The notes beneath the pieces are model-generated. The model searched no databases. It saw only the letters and a list, made by a program, of their open reading frames with translations, and had not been told where the DNA came from. Both the position numbers and the translations under genes were made by a program. Positions 24,526 to 37,174 of a stretch of DNA of 64,000 bases are shown here, piece by piece. The first letter of the stretch is position 1. Each line of letters begins with the position of its first letter. Source of the stretch: Crotalaria pallida (taxonomy: Eukaryota > Streptophyta > Magnoliopsida > Fabales > Fabaceae); assembly GCA_037953625.1 (NCBI GenBank), contig CM075651.1, forward strand, positions 67,504,501 through 67,568,500, written 5' to 3'.

Positions 24526-25433
24526 AAATGCTGCAGAAATCATAAAAATCACTTTTCAATCGAATACGAAAATCAATCAATTAACACATAAGATCAGAGA
24601 TAAAGTGGAATTGATTAACACCAATATTCTTAATGATTACCTAGGTTATGAAAATGATTTTCCCCAATTCAATTTGCACAATTAAAAGCTAATTCAACCA
24701 ATTATGGAAAATCAATCTTTTCAAGGTTTTCAAACAACAATATGAAATGACAAAATCTAAAGAGTTAAGGGAATAGAGATACTGCACAGCGACTTATCCT
24801 GGTTCACTCACAACCACCGTGAGCTAGATCCAGTCCCCTCTTCAACCAAGAGAGATTCTTCACTAAAGGAATTAGAATTCTCAAATTACAAGTAATACGC
24901 CTCTCAAGACTCTATTCTTGATAGCCTCCAAGAGATACCTCACTCTTGTCTTTCAATCCTATTGAAATCTAATCTAACCTTCTTCCCTTGCTTGTTGATA
25001 ACCCCACAACAAGTCTTCCAATTGCTTGTTAACACAACAAGACTTCCAACTTGATTTGCTTGATGAACAACCACCAAGACTTCCTTTGTTGTAGAATGTT
25101 TGCCTTCTTGCAATGATTAAAACTCAATAGAAAACAATAACAATCCTATGAATCTCTTTCAAGAACTATGAAAATATCAACATGAGAGATTCAAAGATTC
25201 TTAATCAAAGAATGTGAAAATGAAAGCTTTGATCTTTGAGAAAGTGAGAAAGAAAGTTGAGAGAATAAATGTGGCTTTGATCTTTCTAAAATGATATGAA
25301 ATTGAAATTGATTTGTTCTAATGATTCACAAAGGTTGGGAAAAGGTTTATATAGAATACCCAAAAGTTAGGAAACTTAAAAACTGATTTTGAGAAGTGAA
25401 AAACGTATTTTAAAAACCAGTACAACAGGTGTT

Positions 25434-25511
25434 AATCGATTAAAATATAGCCTTAATCGATTAAGCACTGTTAAATGTGTGTTAATCGATTAACCACTGT
25501 AAAAATCAATT
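25434..25511. repeat. Array E2: two pairs of AATCGATT
   Basis: AATCGATT at 25434/25455 (21 bp) and 25484 paired with AATCAATT at 25504 (20 bp). The last one differs from the motif by a G-to-A change at the central CpG. Confidence 0.95.
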
Positions 25512-28500
25512 AAAAACTTTTTTTCTCATATCTAAACCTTTTCTTTCAAACCTTTAAGCCACCTATTGATTTTAGGTTAAGTGAATACTCAAATTATAAT
25601 ATGATCATACACTTGATAGAGATTCACTACCCTCTAATAACTCTACCCAAACTCATCAAACTCTAAGACTCAAATTAAAGATATTACAACTCAATACACA
25701 ACTTGAATCTTCATGAGCTTGCTCTCTCTTCATCATTTGTTGTTTGTTGATCTTGTTGAATTTTGGTGAGCTTCTCCATAACTTGAACTTGATCAAAATA
25801 TTTGTCATTATCAAAATCATCACACTGGATCTAGCAGTATCTATTAAAATTATGTGGATGATATACTAGAGAAGTTAAGTGGACCTGGGCTGGACAAAGA
25901 AAATCCAATTGTGGTAGATGCCAGCAAGGAAGGACAGCATGAAGTGGATCATCTGATTGAAACCAGTATGACTCTAGATAATGAGAGGGTTCATGATAGG
26001 GATGACATCATTGGATTAGAAGATATCACACAAGTAGAGCAACAAAGTGAACATGAAAGGGAAGATGGAATGGATGTGATAGTTTATTTCATTCAACAGC
26101 AAGAAGAAGAAACAGAAGATGACGACCAATCTGATAAAGATTATGAAGAAGAGGAAGGTTATGACAGTGAGAGTCTAGATGATCTTGTGTTTGATGACAG
26201 TGAAGAAGAGTGAGATCTAGGGCTAGAAGATGAGTTTGAGGATGATGGGCGGCAAGAAGAGGAAGAAGTGCTACCTCCACCAACTGATGCTAGGAAGAAA
26301 AAGAAGAAGACGAGTGAAACTGGACCTACAAGATTCAGTCCTCGACTTAGGAAGAAGAAATCTGGTACTGATTCTCAACCCAATAACACTAACGATGATC
26401 GATTTGAAGAGGACTATGATAGTGATCAGTTATATAGTGACATGGACTCTGATTTTGATGAGGGGGGAATGCAGAGATTTCCTCTATTTAATCCAGCATC
26501 TTTGAATAAGGATTTCAAGTGGTCGGTTGGACTAGAGTTCACTTCTCTGGTTGTCTTTAAGCAAGCTATTTTAGAACATTCTGTTCTAAATGGAAAATGT
26601 GTAAAGTTTGTGAAAAATTATAAGAGTAGGGTGAGAGTGAAGTGCAAATATGATTGTGGGTTTTTAGCATATGTGGCCAGAGTTGGTGAAAGTCACACTT
26701 TTAGGATGAAAACACTTCAGGCCAAACATAGATGTGGGAGGGTATTTGATAACACAAATGTGAGTACTAGTTGGTGACAAAGGTTGTGCTTGACAAGATT
26801 GGTGATAACCATGAGTACAAAGTCAAGGAGATTATGGATGACATCCGAAGGACTTATGCCTGTGGTATTACAGCTCGGAGGGCATTCAGGGCAAGACAGA
26901 TAGCTAAGGGTATATCAGAAGGAGATGCGGCAAAACAATACAAATTGTTATGAAGATATAGTGCAGAATTGAGAAGGGAAAGTCCATGAAACACTTGCAA
27001 GCTTGGGTTGATTAGGCCAGATCCCACCCTGCTGCCTAGATTTGGGAATTATTATCTATGTCTTGAAGGTTGCAAAAAGGGGTTCATAGCTGGATGCAAG
27101 CCATTCATTAGTGTGGATGGCTGCCATCTCAAAAAAAAGTACGGGGGGTAGTTACTGATTGTTGTTGGTCGAGACCCGAATGACCAATATTTTCCAGTGG
27201 CATTTGGAGTTGTGGAGACATAGTCTAAGGCAACTTGGAGGTGGTTTTTAAACCTACTTCTAGAAGACATTGGAGATGTTAGAAGCAATAGATGGGTTTT
27301 CATCTCTGACAAGCAGAAGGTAAATGGTGTTTGTAATTAAAACTCATATTGCTTTGTCATAATTTATGTTTGTAATTACTATTCCTTTATGTTATATTCA
27401 GGGTTTGGTGGAGACATTTGGAGAGCTGCTAGAAGGTGTGGAGCATAGATTTTGTCTCCAACACCTATACAACAATGTGAAGAAGAGATTTTGAGTTGGA
27501 GCAAAGATAAGGAATTTGATGATGGGAGCTGCAAAGGCAACTTATCACCAAGCGTGGCAGAATAGAATGGAAGAGCTGAAAATAGTTTCAGAGGGTGCAT
27601 ATGAGTTTCTCATGGCTAAACCTAAGTCCACATGGTGTAAGCATGCTTTCCAATGCTATCCTTAGTGTGATGTTTAAATGAATAATTTGAGTGAGGCATT
27701 TAACAGTACAATACTTCTAGCTAGGGATAAACCAATCATATGTATGTTAGAGTGGATTAGGATATACCTTATGGGGAGGTTTGCCACTCATATGGAAAAA
27801 TTGAAGAAACATGTTGGTGATGTTATGCCTAAGCCTAGGAAAAGATTAGATAGAGAGATTGAATTTAGATGTAGTTGGATTCCTAGATGGGTTGGGAAAG
27901 ATTTAACATTTGAGGTTAGCACATAAGTAGGAGTGATGAGTGCTATGTAGTTGATCTGGATGAACGCACTTGTGCATGTGGGTTCTGGAAACTTGTGGGA
28001 ATCCCATGTATCACACCCTTTCTTTTATTTATAAAATATAGTTTCTCAATTCTTTATAGAATAGAATATATGGACTTGCGTGAGTAGAGAAGTAATAAAA
28101 ATTCTTTTATGCATATGTTGGGTTTTCATTTATGACTATTAAAACTTCCCAACTCAGCACTAAAATCGTCGTTTAATAAAGCAAAACAACATAATTATCA
28201 GAGTAAGCGGAAAATAGGGACCTTGACTTGATAATCCACGTTTCATACCATTTATATGAAGATATATATATATATATATATATATAAATTTATATATATA
28301 TATATATATACATAACTAACCATGTCATAAAAAGTACCAGCATACATCAAAGTCAAAGTCGAGGTAGCAGGAGTTTACAAAATACAAGTCCATAATATGA
28401 AACCAAAAGAAAAGACCACCTCACTAAGATCTCTCAAAAATATGTACAATATATATAGAGCAAAATATGAAATCCCAGCAGTAGTCCAGTGATCCTCCTC

Positions 28501-28563
28501 CATAGCATAGTCTCCAGAGTCTCCAGCAGCTGCTCCACCTGTTCCACATCCTAACCATCTATA

Positions 28564-29049
28564 CTATGCAACACCCGATGTATCCCCAACTCCCCACTGG
28601 CTCCCAGTGGAGTGCTCGACTGGCTCACCCTCACTCTCAGCCTCCTCAGGATCCTCCTCTACCTCGTCCGACTGAGTGGGTGCCCTACCACTGGGCACTG
28701 GGTCAGCTGAAGGAGTCCCATGAACCGGACTCATCGGACTAGGTACAGGAGTCTCCTCACGGATCACTCGGGAAGCAGAAGGGTGAGATCTAGTAGCAGC
28801 TCTAAAACGAAAGGAATGAAATCGACGAGCTGGTCGAGTCGGGGGTGGTCCATGATAGGTATAAAAAGGGGATACATGCAAAGTATAGATAATAGAGATG
28901 TGAAACCTACGAGGACGGACACGAGCCAAAGGGTTAGGGTGATATAGAGTCACCTCTACCTCACCCTCAAACGTGGCTCTATGGTCCTCGTAGTACCACA
29001 CTCCACTAGGGAGTGGGCACAACTCGATGCAAGCTAGATAGTGAGCCAT
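28564..29049 (-). CDS. LTR-embedded conserved ORF, 161 aa, unknown function
   Basis: Homologue of the frame at 1143-1616, in the 3' LTR of the Tekay element. The N-terminal ~100 residues (HYLACIELCPLPSG, YEDHRATFEGEVEVT, PPFYTYHG-like SPFYTYHGPPPTRPAR) are well conserved. The tail is again Pro/Ser-rich then acidic (EVEEDPEEAESEGEP). It is uninterrupted. The start is taken at the ATG just after attatag-gta, which resembles an acceptor site. The 5' LTR copy lost this region by deletion, so only one copy remains in the element. No signal peptide or membrane segment is evident. I cannot name a family. Confidence 0.5.
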   Translation of the reverse strand: MAHYLACIELCPLPSGVWYYEDHRATFEGEVEVTLYHPNPLARVRPRRFHISIIYTLHVSPFYTYHGPPPTRPARRFHSFRFRAATRSHPSASRVIREETPVPSPMSPVHGTPSADPVPSGRAPTQSDEVEEDPEEAESEGEPVEHSTGSQWGVGDTSGVA

Positions 29050-29618
29050 TACCTATAATGGGCATAAGGGGTAAGCAATATAATCCACATAATCGAATAA
29101 GAATAAATAAAACAAGTAACAATTGCAAGTTCCAAGTATCCAAATACATATACAAATGAGCACATATGATTCATTTATGATAATTCCCTTGTTTATGTGT
29201 CATGATGCATGTCTCCCATTTCCATTGTCCATTGAACGTTCAATCCCATAATTCGCATACATGACCAACATGTATTGTGGAACTGCTCGGATAGTGTGCA
29301 CACAACGTCACCAAGACGTAACAGCATTCCCAAATGCTGCCCACATTACCAAAATGTGTCATCAAGCCAGTTACCACCGAATTAATTATCCATCTCCTTT
29401 CTCCATGCATGTATGCACATAAAATTTATCCATTAAGATTAACCAATAATCTTGTTATGTGCATCCAATAATATCCCATCAGTGAATTACAATGTTGTTA
29501 ATAATTTCCACCATTCTTTTATTGGAACATGATACTTTCCCCATAAGCATAGTTGATCTTAATTGACATTACTTTAGGTATGTTAAAAAAAATTACTTTT
29601 CTGTCCCTGATCCAAAAG

Positions 29619-30984
29619 ACTCGAGTGAATTTCCTGGGACTCGAGTGTTCCTCAGATTTTTTTCCAAAATACTCGAGTGTCCTTCATGAATACTCGAGTT
29701 TTCTTTGTTTCCATAAATTCATTTTCAAATTCATTAAAATACTCGAGTGTTCCTCATGAGTACTCGAGTGTTCTTTATTTTCCAGAAATACATTTTTAAA
29801 TTCATAAAAATACTCGAGTGTTCTTCATGAGTACTCGAGTGTTCTTTAGTTTCCAGAAAGTCCATTTTCCAAAATGGTCGAAACACTCGAGTATCATCCT
29901 TAATACTCGAGTATTTGCAGACAGTTAACACTGTAAAATTGAGTTTTAACATACCAATTCCAACTATAGTCAATTCCAATCCAAACCAAGGATCAACAGA
30001 GCTTATATTATGCATATTAAACATGTTGCAATATAGAATTAACAACATTTAACACTGAATCACAGAATATCACCAATTATGCATAAAATCCATTTTTCCA
30101 CAACTAAACATACCAAATTCAATTCTAGGCACATTTAGCATAAACACAGCTTTGGTACAGCTTAAATACAAGATAATACACTTGTCCAATACACAGTTTG
30201 ATCACAGAGAGGCCTCCAAGCCTTAATCCTATTTCCAACTATGCCCATAGAGTCTTTTGTTGACTCTCATCCTAAATCCACATGATTTAAACTTATTCTA
30301 GTGAATCAAAAGCTTCACCCTTACCTCTAGGCCGTGAATCAACAGGGAATTTGCAGAGAAATTGGCTGGAACTCCTAAACCCACAAAACCCTTTGCATGC
30401 AGCCACAGTTGAGCAAGGTCCAAAGACAAGAGGTTTTAACATGCAAAATCAATTTAAGAATTGGGGAAATTGGTTAGGACTTATTCTCTGCAACATGAAT
30501 TAAAGGTAGGAACGAATTTGAGGGTCATAGGGTTCGTGAGCTTACCAAAATCAGAGCTTGAAGTAAGCTCCAGACTTCAGTTTCTAACTTGACAGCAAGA
30601 ACACCCTTACTTTCGATCTTCGATTCTCCTTCCACACAGAACATTAGCTCACAATCTTTGTATCTTTGTAAAGCTCATGATGTGAGCTTTAAAATGGTGT
30701 ATCACTCTCAATTCCACTCTCAAACACGATCGAATAATCAGAGCACGAAATCAGGAACCCTAACTTGAAGTTTCGGAGGAATTCAACCAAAATCCTCCAC
30801 CTTCTTCAACCAAGTGCTTAAATAGACACTCCCATGGATCATGCAGCTCGCCACGATGCCCATTAACGTGGCTCTCGGGTGTTTTCGTGTCAACCAGGAA
30901 GAATCGTTGTGTGTTGACTCATCAAACGCACTCACAAGTTCTCCACTGACTCGATTACTCGAGTATTTCCAGGAATACTCGAGT
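29619..30984. repeat. Array B: six pairs of ACTCGAGT (Tekay 3' LTR)
   Basis: Pairs at 29619/29639, 29671/29692, 29741/29762, 29812/29833, 29884/29904 and, isolated, 30957/30977. Offsets are 20, 21, 21, 21, 20 and 20 bp. All twelve copies are perfect. Confidence 0.95.
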
Positions 30985-31266
30985 ATTCTTGTCAATTTTC
31001 AAAAATATTTATTTTAATACCCTTCCCTCCAAAATCTTCCTAATATTGCTTCTAGGTCCTAATTCAGGGACTAATATGCACAAACATTATTTTTACATAT
31101 TCTTTATTAAAGTACTTTTTCCATCTCATACTGGCATCAATACCAACACATAATTAATCAAAATTAATTATGAATATATATTTATAATTAAGGAAAATAA
31201 TTATGAAATAACCTTTCATAATTAAAATTTTCATTACATCAGGGGATGAATATTTGGGGTGTTACA

Positions 31267-31285
31267 CTACTCCCCCACTTAATAG
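31267..31285 (-). promoter_or_regulatory. Polypurine tract of the Tekay element
   Basis: On the - strand AAGTGGGGGAGTAG stands directly before the 3' LTR TGTAACACC. It primes plus-strand DNA synthesis. The sequence just upstream (TTTCGGGGACGAAATT) is shared with the gag-only element's 3' end. Confidence 0.85.
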
Positions 31286-31307
31286 GAATTTCGTCCCCGA
31301 AATTCAA

Positions 31308-34300
31308 CTACAAAAATAACTCAGGATAATCCTTACGCATTCGGTTCTCTAATTCCCAAGTCGTTTCATACACATTTCCACTTTTCCATACGACTTTGAC
31401 TAACGGAATCTCCTTTCCTCTAAGTTGTTTGGTTCTCCTATCCTCAATCTTAACTGGGCCAGCCTTAAAGGTTAGGTTTTCTCGTAAGGTTAAGTCATCT
31501 GGACGAATCTGAAGGATCGTGGTTGGATCATGCACGAACTTTTTCAATTGCGATACATGAAAAACATTGTGCAGGTTGGCTAAAGATGGCGGGAGAGCTA
31601 TTTGATAAGCTACCGGTCCTACTCGCTTAAGAATTTGGTAGGGACCTATAAACTTAGGTGAAAGCTTTTGAGGTTTCAACGCTCTACTCAAACCCTTTAG
31701 CGAAACAACCCTGAGAAACACATGATCGCCTTCTGCAAACTCTAAAGGTCTTCTTCTTCGATCAGTATAACTTTTCTGACGACTATCGGCAGCCCTGATT
31801 TTGTCTTGAATCATTCTGATCTTTTCAGTTGTCTGTTGCACCATATCTGGACCAAGATGTAAATTCTCCCCCACTTGAAACCAACATAGCGGGGTTTGGC
31901 ACTTTCTTCCATACAACGCCTCGAACGGTGTCATGCCGATACTTGCATGATATCCATTGTTGTATGTGAATTCTGCGAGTGGTAATATCTGATCCCAACT
32001 TCCTCTTTCTTCCAACACACAAGCTCGCACAATATCTTCCAATGTTTGAATGGTCCTTTCGGTTTGCCCATCTGTCTGAGGGTGATATGTTGAACTCATT
32101 TTAAGTCTTGTCCCCAGAGCTTGATGTAGGCTTGACCAGAATCTAGACATGAACCTCGGATCACGATCAGAAATAATACTGGATGGCACTCCATGCAATC
32201 GTACCACTTCCCGAATATAAATTTGGGTAAGTTTCTCCAAAGAATAGCGCATGTTCACCGGAATGAAATGCGCCGACTTAGTAAGACGGTCTACAATTAC
32301 CCAGATTGCATCATGGTTTGCAACTGTCTTTGGCAATCCAGTCACAAAATCCATGGAAATACTATCCCACTTCCATTGTGGAATATCCAGGGGTTGCAAC
32401 ATTCCTCCACGTTTCTGATGTTCCACCTTAACTTTTTGACAGATGAAGCATGACGCTACATAGTCCTCAACATCCTTCTTAAGACCCGACCACCAAAACA
32501 TGCTTTTCAAATCCCGATACATCTTTGTCGATCTCGGGTGCATGCTCATCTGACTCTTATGTGCCTCATCCAAGATCAACCTTCTAATCTCCGAGTTCTT
32601 CGGTATGCAAATTCTTGTTTGGAAACGAAGAATTCCATCCGACCCTTCTGAGAAATTTGGCTCTTTTCCTCCTATCACCAACTTCCTCTTTTCTATTAAC
32701 TCTTCATCCTCATGTTGCAATTCTCGAATTCGAACCAAGAATTCATTGAAATTTGCAACATACCCATCTTAATATAACTTAGTTCCACTTGCATCACCAA
32801 ACTTAAATCCCGAAACTCTTCAATCAAAGTTGCCTCTTTGATCATCATGGAACTTGCATAAATCGCTTTACGACTCAAAGCGTCTGCTACAACATTAGCC
32901 TTACCAGGATGGTAATGAAGCTCAAAGTCGTAGTCTTTTAAAAACTCCATCCACCGACACTGCCTCATATTTAATTCCTTCTGATCAAATAAATACTTCA
33001 AACTCTTATGGTCACTAAACACCCGGAATGTAGTGCCATAGAGATAGTGCCTCCATATCTTCAGTGCAAAGACTATTGCAGCAAGTTCCAAGTCATGTGT
33101 GGGGTAATTTACCTCGTGAACTTTCAATTGACGAGATGCATACGCCACAACCTTTCCTTCTTGCATTAGAACACTTCCAAGCCCTTGTCCTGATGCATCA
33201 CAGTATACTTCGTACTCCTTGTGAGGGTCCGGTAAGATTAACACTGGTGAGGATGTTAATCTTTCCTTAAGCATCAGAAAACTCCTCTCGCACTTCTCAT
33301 CCCATATGAATGGCTGATCCTTCCGGGTCAGCTTGTGAGGGGTAGTGCAATCTTTGAAAATCCCTCAATGAATCTTCTATAATATCCTGCCAGCCCTAGG
33401 AAACTTCTGACTTCCGTGACTGTCTTTGGTTGAACCCACTGCAAAACTGATTCAACTTTAGCTGGGTCAACAGCTATGCCACCTTTCGAGATCACATGCC
33501 CCAAGAAATGAACTTCTTTTAACCAAAACTCACACTTAGAGATTTTGGCGTAGAGTTGTTTCTCCTTCAAAATCTTTAGCACTATTCGAAGGTGCTCAGC
33601 ATGCTCTTCCAGATTCTTAGACTATATCAGGATGTCATCAATGAAAACTACCACGAATGAATCCAGATATGGTCTAAAAATCCGATTCATATAGTCCATG
33701 AAAATGGCTGGTGCATTCGTCAATCCGAACGACATTACAACATACTCGTAATGTCCGTATCGAGACCGGAACGCAGTCTTATGGATATCTTCCTCCTTAA
33801 TTCTGATCTGATGGTACCCAGATCTCAGATCAATTTTGGAGAATACTGAGGCTCCTCTTACCTGATCCATAAGATCATCAATCCTTGGCAAAGGATACTT
33901 GTTCTTTATGGTCACCTTATTCAACTGTCTATAATCCACACACATTCTAAGGCTTCCATCCTTTTTCTTGACAAACAACACCGGAGCGCCCCATGGGGAT
34001 ACGCTTGGTCTAATAAGCTGTTTCTGCAGCAACTCCTCTATTTGTTTCTTCAATTCGACCATCTCAGGCGGTGCCATTCTATAAGGGGCAATAGAAATGG
34101 GACCAGTTCCTGGAATCAACTCAATTCCAAATTCAATCTCCCTCTTGGGTGGTAATCCCGGCATTTCCTCAGGGAATACCTCAGGAAATTCCCGAACAAT
34201 CGGAATCTCCTTCACAGACTTTTCCCCTTCCTCCGGTTCAACAGCAGATACTAAGCAGAGATACTTCTCTGAGATTGAATCCTTGAATAAAATTGTCTTC

Positions 34301-35004
34301 TTATCACAATCAATAACTACATGATTATTAGTCATCCAGTCCATGCCCAAAATCACATCCAATTGGGATAAAGGTAGGCAGATCAAATCTAACTGGGAGA
34401 CTCGGTCTAATACCTTAAGTCCACATTCAAGGCACACCTTTGAAGCAATCACGGGAGAATTAGTAGGGGTTTCTACCCTAAGGCAATAGGGTAATTCAGA
34501 CACGGGAAATTTCAAATGATTCACACATTCAAAGGAAACAAATGAATGAGTGGCTCCTGAATCGAATAAAATTATACAAGGTTGGTCATTGAGCAAATAA
34601 GTACCTTGCACGAGTCCCGTAGTCTGATTCGCTTCAGCACCACTAAGGGTGAAAACTCGACCTTGAGTCACTGGCTTGTCCGTGGATCCTCTTTGAGTGT
34701 TCTTAGGTGGTTCCTTGCAATCGCGAGAAAAATGACTAGGTTTCGCGCAGTTAAAACATCCACTATGAGACCAACAAAAATTCCCGAAGTGATGACGTCT
34801 GCACTTCTCACAATAAGGAGCATTATTGTAAGAAGTGTTTCGATCACCAAACTTCTTGCCCTTTCCTTGATTCTTATGGGAATAAGGACCTTTGTGACGG
34901 TGGTCATGTCCCTTCCACCTTTGTGGTCCATATCCTTGATGTTCCTTCTTTCCCTCCATAATCTGGACTGTCTCCGCCTTTTTATCATCCTCATACATTC
35001 TACA
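31308..35004 (-). pseudogene. Tekay gag(partial)-pol polyprotein, disrupted
   Basis: Reading on the - strand: gag C-terminal part with zinc knuckle CFNCAKPSHFSRDC (about 34758-34717); aspartic protease DSGATHSF (about 34563); reverse transcriptase with FIDD box at about 33640; RNase H (CDASGQGLG, SDHKSL, DALSRK); integrase with HHCC-type finger (HKSQMSMHP ... CFICQ) and DDE-core landmarks (MDFVTGLP, ISDRDPRF); C-terminal chromodomain-like VKVVWKSGNVYETTWELE. Breaks: TAG at 33622-33624 just after the RT FIDDILI, where the family has Tyr; a 1-bp loss near 33330-33340; another near 32741-32755. The gag N-terminal capsid domain is missing, cut at the 5' LTR deletion. Otherwise order and length fit a chromovirus. 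Confidence 0.93.
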
Positions 35005-37174
35005 AATAAGAATAAATAAAACAAGTAACAATTGCAAGTTCCAAGTATCCAAATACATATACAAATGAGCACATATGATTCATTTATGATAATTCCCTTG
35101 TTTATGTGTCATGATGCATGTCTCCCATTTCCATTGTCCATTGAACGTTCAATCCCATAATTCGCATACATGACCAACATGTATTGTGGAACTGCTCGGA
35201 TAGTGTGCACACAACGTCACCAAGACATAACAACATTCCCAAATGCTGCCCACATTACCAAAATGTGTCATCAAGCCAGTTACCACCGAATTAATTATCC
35301 ATCTCCTTTCTCCATGCATGTATGCACATAAAATTTATCCATTAAGATTAACCAATAATCTTGTTATGTGCATCCAATAATATCCCATCAGTGAATTACA
35401 ATGTTGTTAATAATTTCCACCATTCTTTTATTGGAACATGATACTTTCCCCATAAGCATAGTTGATATTAATTGACATTACTTTAGGTATGTTAAAAAAA
35501 TTACTTTTCTGTCCCTGATCCAAAAGACTCGAGTGAATTTCTTGGGACTCGAGTGTTCCTCAGATTTTTTTCCAAAATACTCGAGTGTCCTTCATGAATA
35601 CTCGAGTTTTCTTTGTTTCCATAAATTCATTTTCAAATTCATTAAAATACTCGAGTGTTCCTCATGAGTACTCGAGTGTTCTTTATTTTCCAGAAATACA
35701 TTTTTAAATTCATAAAAATACTCGAGTGTTCTTCATGAGTACTCGAGTGTTCTTTAGTTTCCAGAAAGTCCATTTTCCAAAATGGTCGAAACACTCGAGT
35801 ATCATCCTTAATACTCGAGTATTTGCAGACAGTTAACACTGTAAAATTGAGTTTTAACATACCAATTCCAACTATAGTCAATTCCAATCCAAACCAAGGA
35901 TCAACAGAGCTTATATTATGCATATTAAACATGTTGCAATATAGAATTAACAACATTTAACACTGAATCACAGAATATCACCAATTATGCATAAAATCCA
36001 TTTTTCCACAACTAAACATACCAAATTCAATTCTAGGCACATTTAGCATAAACACAGCTTTGGTACAGCTTAAATACAAGATAATACACTTGTCCAATAC
36101 ACAGTTTGATCACAGAGAGGCCTCCAAGCCTTAATCCTATTTCCAACTATGCCCATAGAGTCTTTTGTTGACTCTCATCCTAAATCCACATGATTTAAAC
36201 TTATTCTAGTGAATCAAAAGCTTCACCCTTACCTCTAGGCCGTGAATCAACAGGGAATTTGCAGAGAAATTGGCTGGAACTCCTAAACCCACAAAACCCT
36301 TTGCATGCAGCCACAGTTGAGCAAGGTCCAAAGACAAGAGGTTTTAACATGCAAAATCAATTTAAGAATTGGGGAAATTGGTTAGGACTTATTCTCTGCA
36401 ACATGAATTAAAGGTAGGAACGAATTTGAGGGTCATAGGGTTCGTGAGCTTACCAAAATCAGAGCTTGAAGTAAGCTCCAGACTTCAGTTTCTAACTTGA
36501 CAGCAAGAACACCCTTACTTTCGATCTTCGATTCTCCTTCCACACAGAACATTAGCTCACAATCTTTGTATCTTTGTAAAGCTCATGATGTGAGCTTTAA
36601 AATGGTGTATCACTCTCAATTCCACTCTCAAACACGATCGAATAATCAGAGCACGAAATCAGGAACCCTAACTTGAAGTTTCGGAGGAATTCAACCAAAA
36701 TCCTCCACCTTCTTCAACCAAGTGCTTAAATAGACACTCCCATGGATCATGCAGCTCGCCACGATGCCCATTAACGTGGCTCTCGGGTGTTTTCGTGTCA
36801 ACCAGGAAGAATCGTTGTGTGTTGACTCATCAAACGCACTCACAAGTTCTCCACTGACTCGATTACTCGAGTATTTCCAGGAATACTCGAGTATTCTTGT
36901 CAATTTTCAAAAATATTTATTTTAATACCCTTCCCTCCAAAATCTTCCTAATATTGCTTCTAGGTCCTAATTCAGGGACTAATATGCAAAAACATTATTT
37001 TTACATATTCTTTATTAAAGTACTTTTTCCATCTCATACTGGCATCAATACCAACACATAATTAATCAAAATTAATTATGAATATATATTTATAATTAAG
37101 GAAAATAATTATGAAATAACCTTTCATAATTAAAATTTTCATTACATCAGGGGATGAAAATTTGGGGTGTTACA
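35005..37174 (-). repeat. 5' LTR of the Tekay element, 3'-truncated
   Basis: Matches 29096-31266 almost perfectly, then stops at 35005 and runs straight into gag coding sequence. The R/U5 end, the LTR-embedded reading frame and the primer-binding site are absent. Confidence 0.92.
35527..36892. repeat. Array C: six pairs of ACTCGAGT (Tekay 5' LTR)
   Basis: Counterpart of array B; first pair at 35527/35547, fifth at 35793/35813 and the isolated pair at 36865/36885. Same offsets of 20-21 bp. Confidence 0.95.

Larger units (their letters stand above)
18231..25836 (-). mobile_element. Solo LTR E (1.56-kb family), interrupted
   Basis: Parts 18231-18258 and 24305-25836 form one LTR on the - strand, flanked by gtatc at 18226-18230 and 25837-25841. 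It is homologous over its length to the + strand solo LTR at 49952-51520: same start (TG..AGATCC), same TATA context (ggtattctatataaacc), same C-rich end before the last 50 bp. The G/C run is expanded to 13 G here (24340-24352), against 7 in the relatives. No internal region is present, so it is a solo LTR made by LTR-LTR recombination. Superfamily is not certain; copia-like is a guess. Confidence 0.85.
28009..31266 (-). repeat. 3' LTR of the Tekay element
   Basis: 3258 bp, TGTAACACC to GTGTGATA on the - strand. It holds a paired ACTCGAGT array (29619-29911 and 30957-30984), a TATA-like CTATTTAAG near 30820, a 161-aa reading frame (28564-29049) and an AT microsatellite near its end (28262-28311). 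Confidence 0.92.
28009..37174 (-). mobile_element. Tekay-type Ty3/gypsy chromovirus retrotransposon, defective
   Basis: Minus-strand element flanked by ccatg (28004-28008 and 37175-37179) inside the MULE SWIM codons. It begins TGTAACACC at 37174 and ends GGGTGTGATA at 28009. The 3' LTR is 28009-31266 (3258 bp). The 5' LTR survives only for 2170 bp (35005-37174). Its last ~1.1 kb, the primer-binding site and the gag N-terminus are deleted. The remaining pol has one stop and two frameshifts. The integrase C-terminus carries a chromodomain-like tail, which with the long LTR points to the Tekay/Del lineage. The LTRs differ at only about eight positions by eye, so insertion is recent. Confidence 0.92.

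Noticed and set aside
29619..29911. ACTCGAGT as XhoI linker or cloning artefact
   Set aside because: The copies lie in both LTRs of an element with matching target duplications, and comparable AATCGATT arrays occur with the same spacing. Vector or adapter sequence is not seen around them.
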